From: Strongylocentrotus droebachiensis
Lineage: Eukaryota > Echinodermata > Echinoidea > Camarodonta > Strongylocentrotidae
NCBI GenBank assembly: GCA_035222895.1
Contig: JAVYIG010006522.1
Location: 1-64,000 of the forward strand
Reading direction: 5' to 3'
Length of the DNA: 64,000 bases
Position 1 is the stretch's first letter; each line of letters starts with the position of its first letter. Below, in pieces: positions 19,701 to 32,570 of this stretch. The position numbers were made by a program, and so were the translations under genes. Under the pieces are notes generated by a model that was not told the DNA's origin, did no database searches, and saw only the letters and a list, made by a program, of their open reading frames with translations.

Positions 19701-22700
19701 TAAATTATTGACAGAGGTGCATGTGCTGTCTGTCTATGTGTTTGTGTATCATGTATGATGTTTGTCGGTACCACCATGCAAGGCATACGGAGGGGTTACC
19801 ACGGCGATGACGATGATGAGGATGAAGGTGCATAATGCTGGGGGATCATGATGGAGAGGGAGAATGTCGATACAGGAAGGTGCCACATGTTAATGTACTT
19901 TACAGTGACATGTGTTGGGATAGAGCCAGTCTGCACAAATGTGTTGATCACCAAGCTGATATTAAAGGAGAGTTAGGAATAGAGAATTTCACATTGAATG
20001 GTATCATGAGTTCTAAGAGTGAATTTAAGTGAAAGGGAGGAGGGAAGGATAGGGGATGAATTGTGAATGTCTTTAGATGTCCATTAGGCTGATTAGATGA
20101 TAAGATTATTGATCAGCGAAGCTACAATTTCACAATTAATCAAGTGGATTACATTGGGCTTCTACAGAAAGGCAGATCTAAGGAAAAGGATAAAAATAGG
20201 TAGGGATTTAATTATTGAATAGCAATTTCATGGACAACATCTCAAATTCTCAATGCCTACATGTTGTAGTACCATTTTATTGACAGACATTGTGACAAGT
20301 TTGGACAATAGTTGGTGAGGAGAAAGAGGGATAAACTATTGTTTGTTAAAGAAAGGTGAACCGGTACATGTGTACATGTAGGCAGTACATTATGGAATAA
20401 TTGCAATGTTTAGATTTTGATGACTAATTGTCAACACAAATGCATCCTGTTCGATAGTTAATGCAGCATCACTACCAAATACCAATCCACTCATCCATAT
20501 CCATACTGAACACACTGTCCACTCATAGATGAATCTCTACATGTACAAGGGTCATTGCTTTGTAATATCATCAGGGGGCAGTATTTCACGATCCACCAGC
20601 AACTATCTATCTGATAGAGTATCAGTGGTCATAATCAGTGGAGCTATTTCTTTATTTGCACTCTTGGACTGATGTAAACAGACCTTCATCCTATATCACA
20701 CACACATTGGTGGTGATCGTGTGGGGGATGTGTCACACAAAACCAATTGTAAACATGTACTTTAGTTGCGTTTTGCATCGACTACATGTACGTCATTAAT
20801 ACTGTAGTCCTCCACTGCTCAAGAAGAGTGTGTTAATTGCATTAGAGGATTTATTACAGTTACATTATACTACATATACGATTTTGGGTAGGAATTTTGA
20901 ATTTTCTGCTTAAAATCCATTGGATACCCTCCTGGAATTACAGGTAGCCTTGAGGAAAAGGTAATTAGGTTTTGTTTTCTTCAGGTTAGGAAAAATGAAT
21001 ATTGTATTCAACTGTATGTTGTAAAGAGAATTCATTGTGAGACTCTAGTCTAATTCCTGACAGTACTTTTATGCAATGCAATACATTTACATGTTGTACA
21101 TGTTAGAAATTGTATACATTAACAGGAGACAACACTCAATTTAGTTTCTGGTTTTGTACTTATTTTTTCTTACTTGTTCATTATATGAACTTTGAAAATC
21201 ATAGTGTTGTGGTGTTATGTGTTCTAATCTTGTTTTTTAACTGTATTTGTATTGTCAAAATGTTATGCTTGACGTGTATTGATATATTTGTTGTTGTTCT
21301 TTTTTGCGATTTTCTGTGATTTTCTGTCTCATGATTTTCTTGTATACTGGAACTTTTCTCCAATTTCTTATATGATATTGAAATGTACTGTGTTCTATTT
21401 GGAAAATATAGTTTATGTGTGTGCTGCCTTTTCAAACAGTGTGTGGTATAACAGGCCTCGAATTACATCAAATTTGGGTCAAGGCCACTTTTTTGAGAGG
21501 GCACAAATCCACTGAAAGGGGCACAAATCTATCCTAAGGGGCACTAAGGCCAACGTGGAAAGTGCGCGTAAAATCACCTCTCGCCGTTGTTTTCAAGGTG
21601 GGGGGGGGGGGGATATGTGCACCCAGGGGCGGATCCAGGATTTCTTAGGGGGGGGGGCCACAAATCACAATGACTCAGCCAGCCGCTGAATAAGCGGGGG
21701 GGGGGGGGGGGGGGGGGGGGGGGGTAAGAGGACACTTTTATTTGTTTTTTGGTCTCGAAATTTGACATTTTGTTCCCGTTGGGGTGGGGGTGAGTTCACC
21801 TTTTTTAGATCAGTCATTGGCATAATTTTTGAGTGTGTGTGTGTTTCATTTATAAAAATTAAAAAAACATCACAAAAAAAGGGGGAGGGGGGTTCAACGC
21901 CCCAACAACCCCCCCCCCCCCCCCCCCCGCGTACGTGCCTGCTCGTTTGAATACAGTTTCCCTCCTTCCGCGCAAAGCGCGGAAGCTTTTAAGTTTCATT
22001 AAATCATTAGAGAAAGAAGAGGATTCGTTGTACCGTTTTTTACTCTTAATCCTCGTCTAAATTCATCCCCCCCTCCCGCGCAAAGCTCGGAAGCTTGTAC
22101 GTTCATTAAATCATTAGTGAAAGAAGACGATTTGTTGTCCCGTTCTCGCCCTTAATCCTCGTCTGAATTCAGTTCCCCCCCCCCATCCGCGCGCGCGAAG
22201 CGCGGAAGCTTTTACAATACATTAAATCATTAGAGAAAGAAGACGATTCGTTGTACGTTGTAGCCTACCGTTCTCGACTCTTAATTCTCGTCTGAATTCA
22301 ATTCCCCCCGCCCCAATCCGCGGGCGAAGCACAGAAGCTTTTACATTTCATTAAATCATTAGAGAAAGAAGACGATTCGTTACACCGTTCTCGACCCCTC
22401 ATCCTCGTCTGAATTCAGTTTTCCCCTCCCCCTCCAGCGCAAAGCGCGGAAGCTTGTACGTTTCATTAAATCATTAGAAAAAGAAGACGATTCCTTGTAC
22501 CGCATTCGACTCTTAATCCTCATCTGAATTCAGTTCCCCCCCCCCCCATCCGCGCGCGCAAAGCGCGAAAGCTTTTACGTTTTATTAAATCATTAGAGAA
22601 AGAAGACGATTCGTTGTACCGTTCTCGACTCTTAATCCTTTAATCAGTTACCCCACCTCCTGCGCGATCGAAGGGCGGAAGCTTTGACATTTAATTTAAT

Positions 22701-25700
22701 TATTAGAGAAACAAGACGATTAGTTGTACCTTTCTCGAAAATAATCCTCGTCTGCATGAATACAGTTTTCCCCCTCCCGCGCAAAGCGCGGAAGCTTTTA
22801 CGTTTCATTAAATCATTAGAGAAAGAAGACGATTCGTTGTACCGTTCTCGACTGAATTTCAAAAATGGTTTATGTCTGCTCCTTTTTCTTCAAACGTCCT
22901 CTTCCTTTTCTCTCCTCTCTTTTTTTTTTTTTTTTTTTTGGGGGGGGGGGGGGCGCCCCCACTGCCCCCCCTCCCCCCCGGCTACGTGCCTACGGTCAGA
23001 TGAACATCTTTTGATACCTTGTCCGCCCCCGGAAACTCATGGGTTGAAGGCAAATTACGGTCAGATAAGCATTCAGGGGCCCGCCTCAGGGCCCCTGGTG
23101 GAGTCGAGGGTGCGGAAACCCCTGAATTTCAGGGGTTTCAGGCATTTGATTACGGTCAGATGAACATATTTTTATACCTTATTTGTGACACTGGCAGGAT
23201 ACTGATTGGCGTGAGGTCCAGCGGGCGGAGCCCCCAGAAGCCCATGGGTTTAAAGCATTACATTACCGTCAGATTAGCATCCAGTGGGGTCCAGGGGGCA
23301 GAGCCCCCGGAAGCTCAGGGGTTTAAGCATTTGATTACGGTCAGATGAACATATTTTTATACTTTATTTGTGACACTGGCAGGACACTGATTGGCGTGAG
23401 GTCCAGCGGGCGGAGCCCCCAGAAGATCAAGGGTTTTAGGCACTAAATTGCAGTTAGATGAGTATCAAGGGGCCTGCCAAAGGGCCCTTGGTTGGGTCCC
23501 GGGGGCAGAGCCCACGGAAGCTCAGGGGTTTAAGGCGTTTAATTACGGTCAGATGAGCAATTTTTTATACCTTATTTTATTGAGAAACTGGTAGTTAACT
23601 ATTTTTTCTTTCTTGCTCTCTTTTTTTCTCTTTAAAATGCTTTTCAAAAAAAAATGGGGGGGGGGGGGAGCTGGAGGGAGTGGGGAGTTTCCCCCTTTGA
23701 CGTTTCATTGAATTATTAGAGAAAGAAGACGATTCGTTGTACCGTTCTTGACTCTTTATCCTTTTCTGAATTCCAAGGGAAGCGCGGAAGCTTAGACGTT
23801 TTTAATAAATTATTAGGGAAAGAAGACGATTCGTCTCGATCTCGACTACCGGTATTAATCCTTTTCTGAACTCAATTCACACCCCTCCCGCGCGATGGGC
23901 GGAAGCTATGACGTTTTAATTAAAACGTATGGGAAAGAAGACAATTCCTTGTACCATTATCTCGACTCTTAATCCTTTTCTGATTTAATTCCAGACCCTC
24001 CTCCCGAGAAAAATCCAAGTTTTTAACTGATTAAAAACTGTGAAAACGCACCAAAAAAGGTCACAACGCGAAGTAAAGATGTTGAACCAACGATGGGTAA
24101 ACAAAACTTCCCGATATTGATTGGTCCAAATAAAAAGGATGGATTGACAAACTAAGCCTGAGTCATTACGGTTTTTGTGCCAAACGTTTCAGTCATTTGG
24201 ATGAAGACATTCTTTCATATCTCCGTATCGGCAATTAAGTCCCGCCAATTAATTTAGGAGTTCCATAGTGGCAATTAAGTCTCGCCAATAATTATTGTTT
24301 TTAGATCTCCGTAGGGGCAACAAAGTTTTGCCGATTATCATTGTTTTAGATCTCCGTAGGGGCAACAAAGCCTTGCTGATAATTATTGTTTTTAGATCTC
24401 CGTAGGGGCACAAAAACCTTGCCGATTCGTATTGTTTTTAGATCTCCGTAGGGGCAACAAAACCTTGCCGACTATAATTGTTTTTAGAGCTCCGTAGGGG
24501 CAACAAAACCTTGCCGACTATTATTGTTTTTAGAGCTCCGTAGGGGCAACAAAACCTTCCGGTAATTATTGTTTTTAGAGCTCCGGAGGGGCAACAAAAC
24601 CTTGCCGACTATTATTGTTTTTAGAGCTCCGGAGGGGCAACAAAACCTTGCCGACTATTATTGTTTTTAGAGCTCCGTAGGGGCAACAAAACCTTCCGGT
24701 AATTTTAGAGCTCCGGAGGGGCAACAAAACCTTGCCGACTATTATTGTTTTTAGAGCTCCGGAGGGGCAACAAAACCTTGCAGACTATTATTGTTTTTAG
24801 AGCTCCGAAGGGGCAACAAAACCTTGCCGACTATCATTGTTTTGAGAGCTCCGGAGGGGCAACAAAACCTTGCCGACTATTATTGTTTTTAAAGCTCCGG
24901 AGGGGCAACAAAACCCTGCCGACTATTGTTTTTAGAGCTCCGGAGGGGCAACAAAACCTTCCGGTAATTCTTGTTTTTAGAGCTCCGGAGGGGCAACAAA
25001 ACCTTGCCGACTATTATTGTTTTTAGAGCTCCGGAGGGGCAACAAAACCTTGCCGACTATCATTGTTTTTAGAGCGCCGGAGGGGCAACAAAACCTTGCC
25101 GACTATCATTGTTTTTAGAGCGCCGGAGGGGCAACAAAACCTTCCGGTAATTATTGTTTTTAGAGCTCCGGAGGGGCAACAAAACCTTGCCGACTATTAT
25201 TGTTTTTAGAGCTCCGGAGGGGCAACAAAACCTTGCCGACTATCATTGTTTTTAGAGCTCCGTAGGGGCAACAAAACCTTTTTAAACATTACAAGTCGGG
25301 TTGGCTTACGATGACTATAATGTCGGCAAAACTTTTGTGGATTAAAGTATTGTGGCCGTAAACGGTTTGATTTTGAAAAGGGCATTCCGGCCAGTGAGAG
25401 GGGCATGGCGGCAAATTGCCGATTGCCGGTGGGTAATTCGAGCCCTGGTATAATAAATGGGGCTTAATCAAGCAACCTTTGCATGGGCATGCTATTGAAA
25501 GAAGTGCATTTTATATTGGTGATTTTTAATGTGTTCATCCCTTGTCCCCAATTCATTAATCAATAATTATTTTTCTCTGTCGAAGCCTAACAGTTCTTTG
25601 AATACCGTATATGTTTTATTTTATGATGTTATTAATAATAATAATAATAATAATAATTACATTTATAGAGCGCTTTATACAGATGTTTCTAAGCGCACAG

Positions 25701-28700
25701 GTGGTACTCTCTAACTTTTGATTATTCAACATGTTTAATACCTTAAAAGCAACAAAGTAAAATGAAATATTACTAATACAATGCAATACAATACAATTGA
25801 GTTGAATGGAATTAACTACTTGTGTGCGCCTCCAGTAAACTATAACTGATTAAAAAGGTGGGTTTTGAGAAGGGTTTTGAATGATTCGATGGATGGGGCA
25901 TTTTGAATATGGGGTGGGAGTTTGTTCCAGAGGGCGGGGGCAATCGATGAAAAGGCACGGTCACCATAAAGGGTTTTTGTTCGTGGGCCGTGAATTAATT
26001 GCATGGAGGAAGATGAACGGAGGGATCTGGCAGAATAGGAGGATGGAAGGGAGCTAGACTAGGTCAAGAAGATATTTAGGGGCAAGGTTATGTGTTATTT
26101 TGTACGAAAGAAGTTATTAGCTGTTCAATGGTTGGTTGTTTCCTTGCTAACTTAACATTTTGCATTTGCATTTGTATCTAATTGGTAAATGCATCATGAC
26201 CGTTTTTTTATTGGTTGCCCTTGTGCATATGTACATGTACATTGTCAATGTACACTAATTGTATCCTTCCTTTAAATGTGTCACGACATTGCCTATTTAT
26301 TATATTGATTATTGATGTCTGCAAAATGCTTGTGTGATATCTGCATGTCTGCTCTGTCTTTCATTTTGATTTGAAGGGATTTTTTTAATATTCTAGGTTC
26401 TACATGTATATACATTTTAAACTTAATTATTACCGTATATGCATTTACAGCATGTAGACATTTGGTGTGTTGGGTATCTGGCAAGTTTGACATGTCTGAA
26501 AATTCAATCTAGGAGAACAAAAATATTTGTCATTGTATATGTACATTTACATGTATACATTTTCTTAGATGTACACTCTAACTGTACATGTAATTTAATG
26601 CCCTGTATTTCCACTCATTTTATAATGTAATTCATTAAGGAGGTGAGAGCCATAATTAAGGCAAATTTCTAAATTGAAAAACAAAACAAAACTAATGTTA
26701 ACTTGTTTATGTCATATATAAGTAGTGGGGCATGCTCTTCTGTCAAAAATAAGTAATGTATGTTTCAGTATCGCATCTTAAGGGTATTAAACTTAAAGGG
26801 TACCCCCTGCAGCCCCTCCCCTCCACCTTGATACCCATCAACCATCTCATCCCTTTCCCCCTATCTTTGTCAATTTTCAGCGAACGTGAGAGAGAAAAGA
26901 TGTCGTACAGCAAGCTGGACGCCGACGAGGGGGAGATGGACCCGGTCAACGACGTGACGGAGAAGATGTCCTACGCCAAGCTGGAGGATGGTGGTGGAGA
27001 AGAAGGAGGGAAGGGCGAAGGGAAGAATGGCCAGCCCCTTAGGGCTAAGAGTTTTGATGGCTTTGAGGATCCTAGCCAGCCCCTGCTGCTCTCGGGCAAC
27101 AATACTTCAGTCAACTACGAGGTATGCCCCAAAAGTATTATGCTGAAGCAAAAAAACAAATAATAATCTAACTGATGTCTTTGAGCCTAGATTAAGAAAT
27201 GGAAGATTGTGTAAAATTTATTAAATCTGTTCTTGTTAGGCCTGTATGTTCAAGATATTAGAGCAATTACTTTAGGAATTAAGATTAAAAAGTCTCCTTG
27301 TTTTTCAAAATGCAACTTTGTTTAGGGTTGGGTTGAAAAACATGTACAGATATTTTCTTTATCTATCAGCCCAGGGGATTGTTTCACAAAAACTAAGATT
27401 GACTTTAAGTTTGACATAACTATTTGTGACCATGATTTGTATGTCCCTTGTGAGACAAATGCCAGAAAATGGTTAGAGCAAACAGTGACATGAACCGAAC
27501 GGCCTGACAAAGTTAAGTCCAACTTAGAGCCGATCTTAATCTTTGTGAAACCTTCCCCTCTTGCATTAAAGTTGTGCGTACATACATCTCCAAAAATCAA
27601 ACGTGCATAAGTGTAGGATAGTTTGACTTTCCCTTCAGAATGGTGTGATATGCAGACTTAGATTTGATATATACTTTTATAGCGACTTTCAATGCAAAAG
27701 GTCCCTGGTTTATATGAAACTTCACCACATGTAGTTCTCATAGGCATATAATGTAGGCATATAATGTAATGGCTATTTCAGATGTGTTTGGTGCATGTAT
27801 AGATTGAGAAACCTTATCAACCATCTGTTGTACACACGTAGCTTTTAGACTTGTTCACATTTTTTTAATTTTGGGAGGGGGAGGTGAAGGGTACTTCATT
27901 GTAAATGAATGGCAGGTCGGAAAGAAAAAGAAGTAGCCTCATGCAAAAGTTATATGTGTACCGGTACTCATTTATCTGTTAGTGCATTATAAGACACAAA
28001 AATGTGATGTGCAGTACAATACAACGCAGTACCTTGTAAATCTGCTTTTAAAGAGAGCCGACATCGACATATGTGAACGAGGCTTCATACAGTTAAAAAA
28101 CATGTGTACCTCAATGTGCATAAGAATCCAGAACTCTTATTAGCAAGGTAGAGACCTGGGATGTAACCCCTCCTGCAGACTCAAATTAAGCATGTGTTGG
28201 AAAAAATAGTTGCCTTTATGATATACACATACATGTAGGGTTCATTCCTTAAAATAGGGTAGTGATGAGAATTATGGATGTGTAGTGAAAAAAAAAAATT
28301 GGATTTTAGGATTGCAATTAAGATCAAATCATCTGTTGAAGCCAGAAAGCTGTTAGATCATATACTTTAACAGTATCACAGAGTGAACACCCTTTTGGCT
28401 TTGAACAGACAAAATACGTGCAAATTATAATAGCATCTAAGCTCCATGTTTGTGCTGAGCAATGAATTTGGAGACTGACATCAATTTGAACTTCAAACTG
28501 CTTTCTAAAGAAATGCATAACAATGGTGAATTGATACACACTGACTACACTATGTGGAGATTTTGCACAATGGTATTCTTCAGCAGAAAAGTGAAGAAAG
28601 AAAAATGCAAGGCTTGCAATATTGACTCTTTGAATGGGGCATATTCATTCATAGAATGTCTACCTACATGTATATTGCTCGAAGAGTGTAAAATGGCAAG

Positions 28701-31700
28701 TGTTATCAGTGAAAAATAAAAAAAGAAAGAAATCGGATTGGTAAAATTGTTAAAATTTTACAGTGTACATATGCCTACTATATAAGCAAGCAGGCCTTTC
28801 CTCTGCATTATATCAGAATGTTCCATAAAAACTGTCACTATCCGTTTTTGCCCTGATAAAAAACAGTAGTGGCAGTAACCTTTGAAAATTTCGAGGCATT
28901 TTGGCACTTGTAACCAGACACAAAAGTTCATCTGCATGAAGTGTCCCAGTGGATTAATCGAGCTTACATCCCTAGACAGAAAGAGATATGTGTCCCTTGT
29001 TAGAATGGAAAATGGAAATATTTGCATTTCAAATCCAGTTTGGAACATGATAGCCCTTTCTATCTGTCAGGTTGCACTCTGCAGCCTGTGGAGGAGCAGG
29101 AGGAGGTACATAGTATCAGGAGGAGGTGGTGCATTTGGGAAGGGCAGGGAATGAAAGATAACGAGCAAGAATCAGAAGGACAGAGAAGGAGAGGGAGGGA
29201 GCAAGAAGGAGAGAGAGAGAAAAAACAACTAAATAGACAACAGACAGACTAGACATGGAAAGAGAGAAGGAATTAAAGGAGAACGAAAGAAAGAAAGAAA
29301 GAAAGAAAAAGAGGGAGAATGTGAAAGAGAGAGAGAGGGAGAGAGAGAGGGGGAGGTGGATTTGGGAAGGACAGGGAATGAAAGATAAGCAACAGATAGA
29401 AGGAGAGAGAGAGAGAGCGAGAGAGAAAAGAAAAAACGACAGACAGACATGGATAGAGAAAAAAAGAAGAGGGAGAGTTTGAAAGAGAGAGAGAGAGAGG
29501 GGGGGGGGGGGGGGGGGAGAGTGGGGGAGGAAGAAGGAAAGGGAGGGATAAATAATGCATGAATCTTTGTGCCCCTCCCTTCCCTTGACACAAAAGATCT
29601 TGCCAATGTCAGCGAATGAATAAGAGCATGGATACTGCAGCTTGATGGTACAGCTTGATTTATTTTGCTGCCTCTAAAGGAAAAAGATGGAGATAGAGAA
29701 AGAGGGAGAAAGATGTCCATTGAAAGAAAGCAGTTTAGTGTTGCCATACATGTAAAACAAAAATAATGTTGGACATCTGTTGACTAGTTATAGAAATTAA
29801 GTCACATCTATTCTGCTAGAAATTACTTTATTACCAGCCTACATATAATTGACTGATCTCTGAGAAGTATCTAACTTTTGTTTTTAAGTGGCCCAAACAT
29901 TGTGGAGCGTGTGTGCAGCGCTTTGTAACTGCAAGGAAAAGGTGCTGTATCAAATATCTTTTGGATTGGGATTGACATGCCCACTTTTACCACGTAATTA
30001 ATGCTGTGAAGTTATGTTGAAATTAAGCTAACAAGAGAGGAATGTTATGAGCCATGTGTATGTATCCTCAGGATCCTTTTATCATTATTCTAAGATCCCT
30101 AAAGTGTCTTTGTTTTCAACAAATTTTTAAATTCTTTTATTGTCATTCAGCTCGACTTTGTGGAAACGGAGTGGGGAAACATCTTAGTTGCAATTCAAGG
30201 AGATCGTACCAAGCCTGCTATCCTGACCTATCATGACCTTGGCTTGAATCGTAAGTCCAGGCCTTAATTATTATCCCTACATGCTGTAGATTTTAAGCAT
30301 CAAGCAGTCTCTTCTGTTGTAAAAACAAGAAATATATGTGAAAAGACATTTTCATAAAAATTGTTATTGTTAATGATGGCCAATTCTTTAAAGAAAAAAA
30401 TGAGGAAATTGCAGCTTAAAGTGACTTGGTAACATCGTTGAAGGTTGATGAAAAAAAATTGCTTAATTTTTGTATAAAATGTTACTTACTATATTCCTTC
30501 TACTGTACTAACCCTCTGACATGTAAACAATCCTGAGAAAATTCTCAAACCACAAAGATATCTATGGTTTTCTTTGAAGGCGTCGATGAACGACACCCTC
30601 TAACAGTGATTAACAGTAAATTCTCCCAACCATTTTTGAATTTTCCCAACCATTTTTCCATGAAAAAAAAAGACATAAAACAGGCTATAAAAAAATCTGT
30701 CAATACTTAAATGTCTGGAATGGAATGTAGAGAAATTTTATTGCTTGGTGAGATTTCCATTCACCTAAAATGTAATTGAATTGTAATAATATAGTTGGGA
30801 GAATTAAGGAATCGATCAGATCAGTTTTTCCCAATTTGTACCATGCATAATGGTCCGTTTTTACCCAAATTTTCAGATTATCTTTAATTGTACATCTAGC
30901 ATTGAAGTCACTACCTTAGCACCACTATCTCTCATCTGAACAATGTTACCAAGTCCCTTTAATGTCAACTGATATATTACTTAATTTTTGTGGCATAAAG
31001 CCTGTGAGTTGTGACCATTTGTGAAGTTTGCAAGTTTCTGGTTTTATAGTTGTGAATTCCTGAAATGATTGTATAAAAAGCTGCAGGGCTGATGTGAGCA
31101 TGACTCAGATAACTGTATTGTATTTATTACCTAAACTCTAGATTACTTCATGTTATCATATTCTGCTTTTTTTTGCACTCAAACCTGTCATTATCCACTC
31201 TAACAAAGTAAAGAAAATATAACAGATTAATGTTTTGTCAGTGTTTGTTATTTTTAGTATTGAATTCATTTTGAAACAAACATTATTCACATACTACAAA
31301 GCATGGCGGGAAGTGTGCATTCTTGTGGTTGGCACTTGAATAAGAGTTTGTAATTGTACACCTTATAGTAAAAGGATTGATAATGGCTGTTTCCTGATGT
31401 TACCAACATTCTCCATTAAAACCACTAATTGGACAGGAAAGCATGATTATAGGATGGGAGGAAGGATAAGGATTGGCACTCATTTCAAGGAAAGTGATAT
31501 TTTCATGTCTCAGCCAAACAGTTCGCATATCAGACATCCTTTTGCAGTGAACTGCGATTTGGAACTTACATATTATGCTTAGCACATTTACAATACACAT
31601 TACTAGATGCCCACTTTTGGCACACATGACACCGATTTGGCATTACATGTTAATACCAGCTAAAATTCTCTAAAATATTCTGATAAAAGGGTCTGCTTTG

Positions 31701-32537
31701 TAGTTAAAAAAAAATAATAATGAATTTGCACTCAGTTTTAGAATTCACTGATATCACCCGAACAACAACCTTCTTGGAATAATGTTTGTGTTTGGAGAAT
31801 GTCTAAGCAATTATGCAATATATTTACACGTACAATATGAAATAAAACAGTGCAATTCTATATCCATCTGTATGCTTCATAATATTGAATTTCAACAAAC
31901 CTCAGATAGTGTACCTGGGTCATTCCATGTCAAATCACCCAATGGTTTTAACCCGACCATTTTTTATTTTGATGAAACTTAGTGTACTTATTGAGTGTGA
32001 TCTCACAGCACCAAATCCCAAATTTTAGGTCAATCGGGTGAGGCAGAGCTGCCAACTAGTACGGATTTTCCGTAATTGGTACGGAAATCAACGGCAATTA
32101 CGGAAGCACGGAAACCCCTTCAAAAATTACGGATTCCCCGATTTCTGGACATGCCTATGTATTAACACATGCATTATGCATATGCGAGTGTTTTAGCGGT
32201 AATGATCGCGATACTTCCCGGGCCTCGGCCCGGTGGTTAACTTTTGAGCGCACGGAAATATCATCCGCGCCTCAGCCACGACCACTGCACACACATGTAG
32301 CTACCATTGAAAGATATGCACACCGCCCTGCCTATATGGGCTGCGTGTGCTAGCTTTCAGCATGCAATATATATCGGGGAGACGGCAAACTCGTCCCAAA
32401 TCCATTTAGCCACCTTGCAAACCAACCCGTACGGTACCATGTCCATGTGTAGTTTATAGCAGGTCTACAATTTTTTTCCCCTTAGTGATGGGTTCTCATT
32501 GTTATGATAATAAAAGTACGACTCGACTAATGATGAA

Positions 32538-32570
<33 letters not shown>

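Larger units (their letters stand above)
21452..25447. mobile_element. 4-kb TIR element containing tandem-repeat arrays
   Basis: GTATAA at 21446-21451 and again at 25448-25453 is a 6-bp target duplication. The ends CAGGCCTCGAATTAC and GTAATTCGAGCCCTG are inverted repeats with one mismatch. A CAG start and short target duplication fit hAT-like elements. Inside are G and C runs and four tandem arrays; no transposase was recognised, so it is non-autonomous. Confidence 0.82.
27122..30150 (+). other. NDRG: NDRG intron 2
   Basis: 3.0 kb; holds a fold-back MITE and a GA-rich block. No exon seen. Confidence 0.85.

Noticed and set aside
22684-23163. 159-codon + strand frame
   Set aside because: Runs through array A, poly-T, poly-G and array B of the 21452 element; the composition is repeat-driven.
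24745-25026. Repetitive protein-like frame (APEGQQNLADY repeats)
   Set aside because: The 46-bp array happens to be open in rotating frames; the unit length is not a multiple of three and no gene signals surround it.
24215-25285. CRISPR-like regularly spaced repeats
   Set aside because: Direct tandem copies with no unique spacers in a eukaryotic genome, inside a TIR element.
26756-26899. Upstream in-frame ATG for NDRG
   Set aside because: It lies before a strong acceptor (caattttcag at 26880) and encodes no family sequence; the frame is accidental.
29229-29747. 172-codon - strand frame
   Set aside because: Same cause: a purine-rich repeat with a poly-G run; no domain and no splice support.
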